DNA of 64,000 nt, taken from contig NC_092797.1 of the NCBI RefSeq assembly GCF_918797505.1, positions 45,792,157-45,856,156 of the forward strand, given 5' to 3'. The notes under the pieces were generated by a model. That model made no database searches. It was not told the origin of the DNA and saw only the letters and a program-made list of their open reading frames with translations. Positions 36,031-48,600 of this stretch are shown piece after piece (position 1 is the stretch's first letter; every line of letters begins with the position of its first letter). The translations under genes and the position numbers were made by a program. The stretch is from Bemisia tabaci. Its lineage: Eukaryota; Arthropoda; Insecta; Hemiptera; Aleyrodidae.

Positions 36031-38499
36031 AGAATAATTTGCTTGCAATTTTCAGGCGCATTTGATTAAATTGCGGGAAAACGTTTAAAGATGAAATACT
36101 TACATGAGCAAAATTACGATTATTTTTTGCTTAACATCTCCAAAAACATCAGATCACATAGCGGATACAATCTTCTGAGTAATTTAAAGAACATATCCCG
36201 AAGTTCCCTCGAAAATTCAGTTTCTTTATAAATATCGTACTTGACCTGTGATATTTGACTACGTTGGTGTGTACATGCGTTGTTTTTCTGCCAGTCCGGC
36301 AGCTCCGCGCCAGAGCGTTTAAGCGTTACCGGGGCACCGCGACTTGTCAGTCTGTGTTCACTGTTTACTGCTGCCACGTTCAGATCAGAGCCGCGTAAGC
36401 TCAATGGAGACCCTATATTAGTTACGCTGTTATTACTCAGGAGTCAGTCTGCTCCTTCGTTTATTAATAACGGTAAACTCGGGGGCACGAGGCGACGAAG
36501 ACCTCGGCAGGTTTTGCGCATGCGCGTCTCCCCGGCTTCTGAACCCCCTTGCCCCTCCCTCACCTTGTAGCCCCCACCCCCACGTCAAGCAATAACATTG
36601 TCGTGACGAGCAAGAGGGGTTTCAACCGTTGCAGGAATGACAATATCAGTTGGATTACATTTTATCATAAGGAACGCGTATTTGTTGCTGATTTTAGAAA
36701 CAACACATGTGTCATTGATTTCTATAAACAGACTTCTTCGAGCTTAGGTTACCGAGAGGTCTGAGCCTCCTCTAACTTAAGAATATTTCCGTTTTTTCCT
36801 TCTTTTTTACCCTTTTTTACAATTATTAGGATTATGAATCAATAGGCAAATCGATGACATGAAAGAGGAAGAAATAATATAGTTAAACGATCAACACAGT
36901 TTGAGTTTTGAAAATCCTTCCTTCACCTCTTCTAAGATTAGGAGGAGAAACTGGACGATTGTAAGACGGTGTAAGCGTTATTACATGTTAGCAGATGTTT
37001 AAAAATCAATAAAATAACTAAAATCATTAGCCACTAAAGTACAATTTTACGCCGCGCAACTGATCAATCGGAAAATAACTATGCAGCTGATCGTAGAAGG
37101 AGATATTTCTTTTTGATTACATTCATACCCTTTCGTTAAAGTCTCCAAGTGATTTTATTTTATTTCCTTGGAAAAAATGCCCTTCACAAAGTTGACACTA
37201 ACTCATTTCTCGCGAAGCCATTTTGTCACTTCCTTCTCATCGGGCATTTTTTTGTCCCCCAAAGGAGGGACTCAATCAAGCGTTCTGTTTTGCAACCTTT
37301 CTTTCTTCATTCTGTATACATGATAATACCAGAATAGCTATTTGGTCATGACGTCGAATACGATGCCATTTTCAACTTCCATGATCTAACTCACTCTCTG
37401 ATGCCTAACTTTCATTACCGCCCATCTGCAAACTGACGATTTTGCAGAACGAAGAGAAAACTTCGTCATTTTTGTAATTTTAAGGTTAGTTTTGCATTTG
37501 TTCCATCCCTTACAGCGCCATCGAAGTGCTCCCCTACAGAACTGGAAAACGACTAAAATTACCAGGTCGCGTAATTTTTACTGTAGAATACGCCAAAGCC
37601 GCTAACTCTTTTTTGCCAAAATTTCTGTTAGGCGGATTTGTCTTTTGTTGCGGGCGCTATACCTTCCAGAAATTCTTGCTGACCTCCTCCAGGGATCCAT
37701 CTGCTTTACTCTCAACATATCCCGTGGCCATGTTTTCCAGCTGCAGAACTTCACTCGCAAACTTTAAAGCACTTGAAATACATTCACCACAGCGTTGTAA
37801 ATTCTCCTCTCGTCAAAATGCGTTACATAATCCTCCTTTGTGGTGAAATACATTGTATGCAGAATTTTTGAGGAATTCCTACGGAATTACGACACTTTGC
37901 CTCCAACATCTCAGTAATTTATATGCGACAAAAAATGCCATACCCTCGACCGGTTGAAAGAGCATTTCAGAGTAACGATAACGAAGTTGGTGCGCGTCAT
38001 TTTTTAATCCTCATTCCAGTCCTAAGTCCTCACCCGCGTGCTTCTCTCCGAAGCAAAAGCTCGCACACTTTCGATCTTCAGTTTTATAACGCTAATTTGT
38101 TTATGTGTTTTTAATCCCTGTCGGAGGTGACCTACTTAGCCCTCTTTCCGTCCCGTCTCCGTTTCGACCGCAAATGCTCCGCAGCTGGAGTTGCGTAAAA
38201 ACTCATTTCACATTCACGCGTATCCTTTTCCGCGGAGTAAGTGAGCTGTTCGGTGCATTTGGAATTCCGGTTATTTAGGCCGTATTCGCGGAACCCTGCA
38301 GCTACAGCGACGAGAGATAAAATGAGTATTGTGAAAAAGCAAGCTTTGTGGTTGTCCTATTTTTCTAGGACTGTTGATGACCACGTCAATATGGGCAGCG
38401 TTTAGCAGGAAGGAACCAAGCCACATCCGCTTTTGCCAAATTCAACCGAGCGATTCAATTTTAAAAGAGGATTTTATTTCACAAGAGAGGATTTATGCG
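36031..38499. other. no gene recognised
   Basis: AT-rich with a GC-richer patch at 36480-36590. No frame with family features. Confidence 0.4.
36890..37165 (+). repeat. right member of the diverged inverted pair
   Basis: Partner of 33244-33500. The best-preserved part is ACATTCATACCCTTTCGTTA at 37119; the rest is aligned only by spaced words. Confidence 0.55.
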
Positions 38500-38729
38500 C
38501 ACTGGAAAAAAAAGTGGCTTGGATGTAGAGTCCAGACTCTTAAAAACATTGACAAGAAAAACTACTCTTGATTCAATCTGACTTTTTCTTGAATCGAAGA
38601 GCCAAGCTTCTTGATTTTGGCGGATTTCCTTTTGATTCAAGCAAAAAGTCTGATTGAATCAAGATTATTTTTTCTTGCCAATGTTTATAAGAGTCTGGAC
38701 TCTAGATTCAAGCTACTTTTTTTCCAGTG
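38500..38729. mobile_element. CACTGG-family MITE, copy 4
   Basis: 230 bp, CACTGGAAAAAAAAGTGGCT to AGCTACTTTTTTTCCAGTG, flanked by CG on both sides. The subterminal words AGTGGCTTGG / CAAGCTACTT differ from copies 1, 2 and 5, linking it to the 2661 subfamily. Confidence 0.8.
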
Positions 38730-39114
38730 CGGATTTTCTTGTAATTTTTAAGGAATTGGCTTCACACTAGACAAAAAATTCACTGAAATTTGCTGAAAAA
38801 TCGACACAACCGTTTTCATGTAACAAATTAAATTGCCCACTTAAATTTGACAATAGTTGATGTGACTTGGTTCCTCTCTCCTTAACGCGGTCCATATATG
38901 CTTGAACATAACCATTCCAGTCCATAGTCTACATAACCATTATCAATCCACTTAAACGTACATTAAAAAATATCGAATAGAAACAGTAAACTAGGTGCTT
39001 CGTCAAAAAGTCGTTTCCGAAACGAAATAATTTAGTCCCACTTTAAGGTTACAAAATTGATATGAACAAATCAATTTTTTAAAGGAGTACAACGGCGCAA
39101 TTCCTATGAGAAAT
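38730..39114. other. downstream of gene A: no feature
   Basis: AT-rich sequence past the gene A poly(A) signal. Nothing recognised. Confidence 0.4.
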
Positions 39115-39120
39115 TTTATT
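39115..39120 (-). promoter_or_regulatory. candidate poly(A) signal of gene A
   Basis: AATAAA on the minus strand about 95 bases past the gene A stop codon, a normal distance for a short insect 3' UTR. The intervening sequence is AT-rich and has no other strong candidate. Confidence 0.6.
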
Positions 39121-39212
39121 GATTTTCGCGTGTAATCAAAAGAAAAAACAGTGAGATGTCCAGTGTTTATAAGCTTTTCCGTGTTAAAATAAGAAAATGT
39201 AGGAACTTCCCT

Positions 39213-39418
39213 CTACAATTTTGGTTCCGCAGTATAAAAATACTGTTCACAATTACAGTCGTTTGTACCAGCAATAATTTTGAAAAGTCCATTGTCACCC
39301 CATTCGGGATTCCAGGAGTTGGCACATAACCAGTAGCCGACGCCATTTTCTGTTCCGTAACCGAGCACTCTTACAACGTGTCCTCCTATATGCGCGCCAG
39401 TCACATGCTTGTATACCC
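39213..39418 (-). CDS. gene A exon 6: catalytic His and Asn, stop codon
   Basis: 206 bp ending in TAG at 39215-39213. The acceptor is ttctttacag. It encodes [19 protein letters not shown] (catalytic His), [16 protein letters not shown] (catalytic Asn), then NDCNCEQ and the end EPKL. The family's C-terminal C-G-I-E is changed to C-N-C-E: the Glu that lines the S2 pocket in human cathepsin B remains, but the Gly is lost and a Cys is gained. Confidence 0.93.
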
Positions 39419-42400
39419 CTGTAAAGAATGAACCAGGAAATTCATTTGAATTATTGTGTCTCAAATCTTCTAACTTTTGAGTCATTAGAAAAAAATAAAA
39501 AAAAACCAGTCTCTGCTATTTTCGTGGATACATGAAGAAAAACCGACATTAACAGGGGCAACCTAAGACAACTTTTTCAGTTTTCAATGTATTAAATGCA
39601 TTAATACGAAGTCATACGCAAATCTTGTACGCAAATAAAGCGATAAAAAATTGAAGTCCTTGGCCTAGCCGCATACATATACCTAAATTTTTCAAAACTT
39701 CATCACGGCTTTGCATAACTTCGCAAAACTTCGTTAATTTTACTGAGAATCTACCATTAAACTTTGTTCTGTTTCATATAATACCCTGTTATCAACTTCC
39801 GAAACCAAAGTCTGTATTGACTGAAGTGTTACTCATTTTTTACAAAGATTTGTCCGTATATCGTCTGGTTTTGTTTTTTATTCTCTGTAAAGAAAATTTT
39901 CTCTCTACAATTCATAAAAATATTGAACGATGAATACCTGATTTATAGAGATAGAAGTCTTCGTATATTTGGAAACTCATCGTGCATGGACCGATTTCGC
40001 TTAGCTCCTTTTTGGCATCGCCAACCTTCACGTGATAAACGCGTTTACCTTAAGACAAATACTAAATTTAGAAAATTCCATGATACAAATATTTTTGATG
40101 TAGAAACGAATTTTAAAGTAACAATGTATTCATTAGCTTGTTTTTTGGCCCGCACATCCTTCCTCTGTGAATGGGTATTTGTGAGCGAGTAAAGTCTACC
40201 TATAACTCTTAACCAGCCCTCACGGTATGACAAAGGTTTTCACTGTAATTTTGGATAACATGCTACAAAACACCAACCAACCCCCCCCTCCTAAAGGTCA
40301 TCCACAATTATATATGTATTATTACATATTGTCTTATTATAATACCATCAGACATTTTAGTTATTATTGATATGAACTATTTCCTTTTTTAGCTCTCTAT
40401 TTAGTAAAAATCCAAAAACTAGCTTTAAGACTCATCAATCTGTACAATCATCCCAACCATAGATGCTGAGGAACAAGCATTTTCAAATATATTTGGTTTC
40501 ATACGTTCTTAAACTTCCCATCGCTCTAATTTACTCACCAAAGTGTCTGTCCTTGTTTAACGGAGTTTTGTAGCTCTTATTGGGGCACTCCTTTACGCAG
40601 GTTGGCACCACTGTTTCGTTGTAACTACGACAATTCGGAAATTTTCCCTTATCGCCCATGTGGTGAGAGCAACCCTTTATCTCGTACGGCATGCACCCCT
40701 GAAAAGTTTTAAATTTTACTGAACTTTTGCATGATGGAAAATAAGGAAGGATATTATCAACGGTGCCAAATTCGGTAGACGTCCTAATCAATGTTCCACA
40801 ATAAATCCATTCACGATTGAAAATTACAAGAATTTCAGGAATCGATGTTTTGATTCGGACCTAAAATTACACGAATGTATCCCCAACTATCATTTACACT
40901 ATATTTTGCGATTCGGAACCACAATTTCTGGTTCAGTCTAGAAGCATCGTATGTACCATTAGTTTTCCCATGTACATGAGTGTTTTTACAGATGAACCAG
41001 AAATTGTAGTTCCAAATTGCAAAATTAAGTCCACTTGTAAGTGGGGGATGGAAGTTAATGTGGTAAAGACGGAGAAGTTGGTTATCGGTGGTGATCACCC
41101 TAGTAAAAATAAAATGCCCTTAGTGCGTTCGGAGTGCACTCCGAGTGCACTCCGAACGCACTAAGTGTGTAGTGTGAGAGTGGGTGCGCTTCGAGTGCAC
41201 TCGGGGTGCACTCGAGGTGCGTCCTAGGTGCGTCCGTGGTGCCTCTGGAGTGTGTCCGAATCCACCGACGGGTCGAGGATACCTTTCCATTGTATCCGCG
41301 CCGGGTTTTTACCTGGCGGCGTGACCCTTGATGATCTACTGGTGGCGAATAATTTGCGAACCAATTTTTTTAATATTTGAAAATTGTCCGTTTATTTCGA
41401 CGGATTCGGATTCAGCTTGCAATCCTGATGAAAAATATGTATACTTTTGAGTAGATATATTGGTAAGTTCGCGATCCAGAAATAAAAAAAATGCAATGAG
41501 AAGCATTTTAGAAGCGCGGAAGAAATTCGCGAGTTTTGTAATTCAATAACTTATAGTTATACTTACTTTTAACTATACATATTTTTCATCAGGATTGCAA
41601 GCTGAATCTGAATCCGTCGAAATAAAAGGAAAATTTACAAACGTTAAAAAAATTGGTCCGCAAATTTTGGGCTCCCAATAGACTTGAGGACCGTTGACAG
41701 GTAAAGACCCGGCATCGACACAATGAGGAGAATGCCACGGTGAGCCAGGCCTGGATCCAGGAGCTCCTCGCCGAGATTTAGACGTAGATTCTATGTTTGC
41801 CCAAAAATGTTCTAATTTTTACGGCGTCTAATTTGACTGCCCAGACTTATAAATGTATTTTCGGCTTCGAATGAAATGTAATGGCTCTCTTGTTAAAACA
41901 TTCATATTTCGCACCGAATGAATATTCTAGTGTTAACAATTTCCTTCGATGTAATGTCAAATTTTGAGGAACGCAGCGAATATCCTTTCTTGAAAGTTTC
42001 AAAAACTGTAGGTGAAATTGCGAAGAAAATTATAGAAAAAATCGGAAGATAAATATTCAACAATTTTCCCGAGAATTTATGATTCTCCGACGGAAAGTTT
42101 GAGACGCCTGAAGGTTCATACGGCGTTTTTCCTTGGCACGACAGTATAGGCTCCTTGGCTCCTGCTATCACAGTGACCGACCCGAACGGCGCTGCGGGAA
42201 AAGGGATGTTTTCCAGTGTCGGTGTCTGACGCACTCAGTCGCGGTCGTCGGTGAGTCAATTTTTCTTCTCCCAAATACTCCCAAATACGTATGAGCCGTG
42301 CCACAGGAGTCTAGAAGGGGAATGTTTGCATTAGACCGAGTTTTCCGATCCCAATTTGAACTTGCACGAGACATTGGAAAAGTAGGTGCGGCAAAGTACA

Positions 42401-42619
42401 GAAATGCTTCATGAATTGCACACTTGCGTGATTGTAATTTGTGTGCGTGTGTGTGCAAATACAAAATGATTGAAAAAAAAAATTTAAAAATATAATTTAA
42501 TAGGAAAAATTAAAATGAGGGGTCTTCATTGCTGTGACATCCGAGACTAAAGAATGGCGAATATTTTGCAACTAAAAGACACCCCACAGTATTTTCCATC
42601 AAACACTGGAGCTCACTGG

Positions 42620-42668
<49 letters not shown>

Positions 42669-45600
42669 ATGGGATCTAGAGTCCAGACTCTTGAAAACAA
42701 AAAGGACTCTTGATTCAATCAGATTTAAGCTTAAATCAAATGGAAATCCGCCCAAATTAAGAGGCTTGGTTCTTGATTTAAGCTTAAATCTGATGGAATC
42801 AAGAGTACTTTTTCTTGTCAATGTTTTTAAGAGTCTGGACTCTAGATCCAATGTGTTTTTTTTTCCAGTAAGTGATGACAGTCTGATGTATAATATTAGG
42901 TACAAGAAAGAGAGAATATTTACAGTTTTTATAAGCCACGCTCAGGGCTCAAATTGTAAATTTTCGTCGTTTATTTTGAAAAAAAAATTGAGCCACTCGG
43001 AGCTTTTTTCTTCGTGATATTGCAGAGTGATTTCTCTTTTAAAAAATGAAATTTCTTACTGATCTAGAAAAATGTTGCTTCATGGGAAAGTGTACCCCAT
43101 AAAATGCAATTTCTGATACTAATTACAATATGCAAGCCCATGTAAAATTATAATGCCTCCATAAAAATGCGTCTATCGACTAAGTTTTTGATCTCGCTTT
43201 TGATATCAATGGATAAAGGAAACAAGAGCCTCAACTGGTTTTGAGGACTTTACAACATTCTAGAGAAACTGCAAACTGCAAACTGCAAACTGTCTCATTG
43301 AAATGGGCCGGGGAAGAGAGGGAGGTCATAATGTTTATAGATCGTAAGTATCTTATACTTATGAGGGCGGTAAACCTTTATGTTTTTGAGATATCCATCA
43401 AAGGGACAAATTGTTGAAAAACTCAAATACCAAAGAAAATAATAAAAAAAAACGCACGCCGGCGTACTTAAACACTTATTTAAAATTGAGGAAAAACCGT
43501 AAAATGATTCAATTAATCCATTTTTGAGAGCACAGTATTTTGCCAAATGTTTCTTGCAGATGTAAGTATAGGAGAGACAGTTAGTTGAAGTGAGATGGAT
43601 GTAGGTGTAGGGCGGGGGGCTGACAATAGAATCTTGGCCGTGAGAGGGTGTCACGGACCGCTAGGAGACGCGAAATATTCACTTGCTCTTTCTTTCAATC
43701 AGCCGTGCTGACGGGACTCAACCCTTCACTTTCGCTCATTTCCAAACTGAACGTCGTTGCCTTTTTCTTTCGAGTTCCAGTCACCATTCCTGCGCATGAC
43801 TGTTACTTGCCAATAAAATGGAGTAATTTGGCATCCTCTCTTCCTCATGCATATTTTCTGAATGATGGCAAAACTGATCAAACATAGCCATCCGATTTCC
43901 GCAAGGGGCGATTGATGATTACTCCAACCTATGCAAGTATGAGAATGTTGATGATTGACCGTTGAGTGCCAAATTGTGCCCTATATTATGAAAAAACAGG
44001 AATTTGGTGTATTGATTTTTACTGTTAACTTCCTATTTTAATAAAAGAGGCTATCCGAAAAATTGAGAGCAAGATTTAGTGAGAAGAATTATTCCGATGG
44101 TTTAAGTTAAAAAATTACGTACCTCCGACCGCGACTTTGTAAATCTCTTCTCGCGTTTCATTTTATATGGGAAAAGGGACCAACTAAATTTATTTGACAG
44201 TTTCTGCAAATTTTCTCCTCTCATTCAAAAACACCACCCAAGAATTCAAAGACAGTATTATGATCAGTTTTCTGCTAAAAAATAATGAAACACTGTTTTT
44301 CACAAGATTTTGGACCGTTCCTTTCGAGGTACAAAAAAAAATTACGGCAAATTTTACCAGAAGTACGGTCAATTCTATCATGAGTCTACTTGATTTTTCA
44401 TACAGTGATACTGAATGGTAAAGATATTCAAACATCTGGAAAAACTTACTATACTTTCGGTGCATTCGGCTAGAGTCGCGGCATTTTTTACTACAGAAGC
44501 CAAGATGTATGTCATACCAAAAACTCCAACACTTTTCTAAACTTTTAAGCTGTGTAAATTTTAATTTTTACACTAAAATGTTTCTAAAAACAACGAAATT
44601 GACATTTGGTCTCCTCCTCCCTTTCTGTGGCCAGCTTTCCTTTTTCTGTAACATTGCTAAAGTCGACGTGACGGTGCGAAGGATTAAAAAAATTACAACT
44701 ATCTAGTTAATTATATATCCGTAAATTAAATACCTAGTTGCCTTCCTTGGTAGCTTTAAATCGGAAAACCTCTCAAGACGCCTTTGATTTGTTTCCAGCC
44801 TTATCTCAAGCTTGCTCACGGCTGTTGCCATTCCCAACCCTTTTTTGAAGCGTGGTGCTAAAAAAACGACCCTTTGCGGCTCGCGCCCTTTTATGCTGTT
44901 TTCTTCGTGCTGTGCTTTGCTCTGTAATGTCGAGATTATTTTTCCTGAGTTGGCGGAAATCGTTGCTTTACATATGCCTACGACGCAACGCTATGTTAGA
45001 CCAGACTTGAGGGCCCTCCCTTTCTTAATACACGATCATAGAGTTCCCCCTGTTGCTCTCAATAAGTTCGAAATTCATGGTATTATATTTTATAACTTAA
45101 ATTCCTTAATAAAATTTAAAAGCTTCTACCGACCATTGTTTTTCAACCAAGAAGCTATATGAGCTCGAATAAGTTTGAATTTTTATCTCGACTCTGCTAT
45201 CTTCGCTGAAACTGTCGTGAGCCAAAACGTCCCATTCCATCCTGCGAATATGGGCCTTCTCACTCGCAGAGCAAAATTTCGCCCGAGTCAAAAACGCCCG
45301 TTTTTCCGGTCTTTTCAACACTGGGCGAGCTGAGAAGGGCTGCGGCCTCAGGTCCGAACCAAAGGTAGACCTGCCGCCGCAGAGGCAGAGCCGCCAAGTC
45401 AAGGGTAGAATTGCCGCCGTCGCCGGCCTCTGACCAGAGGGTTGGATTTTCTCAGGCAGGCAGCTTGCGCTTGCCGCGTCGTCGCCGCGAGGGTTTTCCC
45501 CTGGACCTCGAAACCGAACACTGTGAGACTGAGAAAGCCGCCGTGTTTGGCCCAACCCTCTCCGCGATCCGCGACGCGCCTTCGCACCAGCAGCCCCGTC

Positions 45601-48600
45601 ACGTCGTCGCCGGTCGCTCGACTCATGGTTACATAAACAAAGGCGGGTCGGGCACCGTTCCTGTCCAAAGCGCAGCGCCGCTCCTCGGACAGCGTAAAAT
45701 CCAAAGGCACTACCCAGTAGCACAAAATAATATTTTCACCATTTTTTTTAAATTACCGCACGGGTGTCTACAAGAACCGTTCCCGCTTGTGCTACCCTTG
45801 AAAATCGAAAAATTGGCTGTGAGAGGTTGATCCGAAAAAATTTTAGCCTAGCTCATCAACATTCGTCGAGGAGGCAGTGAGCACAATCGTAATAAGAGGA
45901 GAATAGAAGAGAGAGTACTCTCAACGAAGGAAACTTCCCTCGGATTGGGTCATTTTTATTTTTTTTGCTTAGTGACGTGACGTGAAAGAGGCCTGGTCCA
46001 GAGGGTCTGCAGTCTGCACTCCCCTCCTCCTTGAAGGAAAATTTCTCCAAAGAAACATAATTCTGCGTTATTATTTGGAAATCACCCCACCCCATGCAAA
46101 ATATATGGCTAACGTGTTAAGTGCTTCATAAAGCGCACCATCGGCCAGCAGGTGCATCTTTTGGATAAGTTATGAAATTGATTTAACTTTTTCTTCAGTA
46201 TAGATTCGATCAATTGAACCGATTTTCACTAAATAATAACAGTAACATAAAAAAACGGAAAATTTTGAGGATTCTCATGTTGCACATTTCTATCGTAAAA
46301 TCAATGCTGTGGTGACTTGATAAGCGGGAAAGTTCCCACGTCAAACGAAAACAACGCAAATGCTTCACTAAAGAGTCGCATTCGGTAATTATCGATGCGA
46401 TCATTGAGTTCGGCGTGAAATTTAAAAGTTTTAACAAGAGAGCCATTACATTTCATTCGAAGCCGAAAATACATGTATAAGTCTGGGCAGTCAAATTAGA
46501 CGCCGTAAAAATTAGAACATTTTTGGGCAAACATAGAATCTACGTCTAAATCTCGGCGAGGAGCTCCTGGATCCAGGCCTGGCTCACCGTGGCATTCTCC
46601 TCATTGTGTCGATGCCGGGTCTTTACCTGTCAACGGTCCTCAAGTCTATTGGGAGCCCAAAATTTGCGGACCAATTTTTTTAACGTTTGTAAATTTTCCT
46701 TTTATTTCGACGGATTCAGATTCAGCTTGCAATCCTGATGAAAAATATGTATAGTTAAAAGTAAGTATAACTATAAGTTATTGAATTACAAAACTCGCGA
46801 ATTTCTTCCGCGCTTCTAAAATGCTTCTCATTGCATTTTTTTTATTTCTGGATCGCGAACTTACCAATATATCTACTCAAAAGTATACATATTTTTCATC
46901 AGGATTGCAAGCTGAATCCGAATCCGTCGAAATAAACGGACAATTTTCAAATATTAAAAAAATTGGTTCGCAAATTATTCGCCACCAGTAGATCATCAAG
47001 GGTCACGCCGCCAGGTAAAAACCCGGCGCGGATACAATGGAAAGGTATCCTCGACCCGTCGGTGGATTCGGACACACTCCAGAGGCACCACGGACGCACC
47101 TAGGACGCACCTCGAGTGCACCCCGAGTGCACTCGAAGCGCACCCACTCTCACACTACACACTTAGTGCGTTCGGAGTGCACTCGGAGTGCACTCCGAAC
47201 GCACTAAGGGCATTTTATTTTTACTAGGGCAGCAAAGCTGGAATTGTATTTAGCAAATGGATGGTTTTTATACAAGGATTAAAAATAAACATACATACAT
47301 TCCAGTCGCTTTACAGCGCGCTCGGGCGCTCTGCGACACCTAATCGCCATCCTTGCCTATCGATCCAGAGGTCATCTGGTAGATGGCATCTTGTGATTTC
47401 ATCTTGAATGCCACCAATCCACGATTTTGCTGGGCGTCCCCTACGCCTTCTCCCAGGAGGAACCCAATCTAGCACCTTCTTAGGCAACCTATCATCCGCC
47501 ATTCGTTGAACATGACCATACCAGACAAGCTGTTTGGTCATAATTTCATGCACGATGTTCTGCTCGGCGTTCATGATCTCACGGACTCTTTCGTTCCTTA
47601 CGTGATCTCTCCTCGAGATTCCGGCTGATCTTCGCCAGAAATCCATCTCAGTTGCCTTAAGAATCTTTTTGGTACGCTCTTTCATGGGCCACACTTCACT
47701 GCCGTAGGTCAGAATGCTTTTGATTATGGTGTTATAAATCATTCTTTTTTTTTCTTTAGAGATACTTTGATCCCAAAGAATCCTATTTAACATAGCAATA
47801 GCTTTCCTTCCCTGCAGGTTTCGATCTTTTATGGCTTGGTCCATCTTTCCATCCTGGGATACTCGAACTCCTAAATATTTGTGTATATTTTTTATATATA
47901 TTTGTAATATTGACAAAAAATAAACATACGGTACGCAATAAAACAAAAGAATATGAACTATGCGAAACGATAATCCGGGTATCGGAACTTGGCTGATTTA
48001 AAAACGCCTTCAATTGCGGCGTGATACCTCACGCATTCCGGAGAGTTCAAATAGTTGTATCATTGCGCCTTAGGAATGCGACGGAAGATTAAAATGGAAA
48101 TAGGCCCCGTGCACGCTGGGCTTGTCGATTTCCTTTGACATTTTAGCAGTCGTGAATGCATAGCTAAATTGCGCTCCAGCTAGAATTGTATTTAGCAAAT
48201 GGGTGGTTTTTATACGAGGATTAAAAATAAACAAGTGGTACGGAATATATCAAGAGAATATGAACTATGCAAAACGATAACCCGGTATCGGAACTTGGCT
48301 GATTCGAAAACGCCTTCAATTGCGGCGTGATACCTCACGCATTCCGGAGAGTTCAAATAGTTGTATCATTGCGCCTTAGGAATGCGACGGAAGATCAAAA
48401 TTGAAATCGCCTTCATGGCCTTCAAAATTGCTAAATCAGCAATTTCATTTTTTCTGTGTTCTCTAATATTGATAATTGTATCACCGAGGTCTTTTCCTCA
48501 CCTGATTAGAGCCAACCTCTCCGCCCGTGGGTATTCCTTTCTTCACGTAGTATTCGAAAGCTTTATCGGGGCGGCCACCGTCGCAACCGGCACCGCATTT

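Larger units (their letters stand above)
41098..47229. mobile_element. 6.1-kb element with 802-bp terminal inverted repeats (IR1), in gene A intron 3
   Basis: Arms 41098-41899 and 46428-47229 are inverted copies of equal length. I saw one clear mismatch while reading them (41850 region). They begin CCCTAGTAAAAATAAAATGC and end with the complement. Each arm has an outer 47-bp hairpin (41119-41165), a run of GTGCACTC/GTGCGTCC-type subterminal repeats to about 41250, and an inner diverged palindrome (about 41285-41735). The 4.5-kb interior encodes no recognisable transposase. It holds a CACTGG MITE with a 48-base poly-A, a copy of the dispersed GGCAAC/CATACGGCG motif and a GC-rich island. Flanks give no clear target duplication beyond CA. 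It looks like a non-autonomous large-TIR or foldback element, or an inverted duplication. The class is unknown. Confidence 0.85.

Noticed and set aside
42510..42905. A 131-codon minus-strand frame
   Set aside because: Translation of the CACTGG MITE and its poly-A (a poly-Phe run). The same peptide pattern ([20 protein letters not shown]) appears at other copies of that MITE.
45106..45723. A 205-codon minus-strand frame inside IR1, considered as a transposase
   Set aside because: Arg/Ala-rich composition typical of random GC-rich sequence. No DDE, RNase H-like or zinc-binding pattern, and overlapping frames are open on the other strand.
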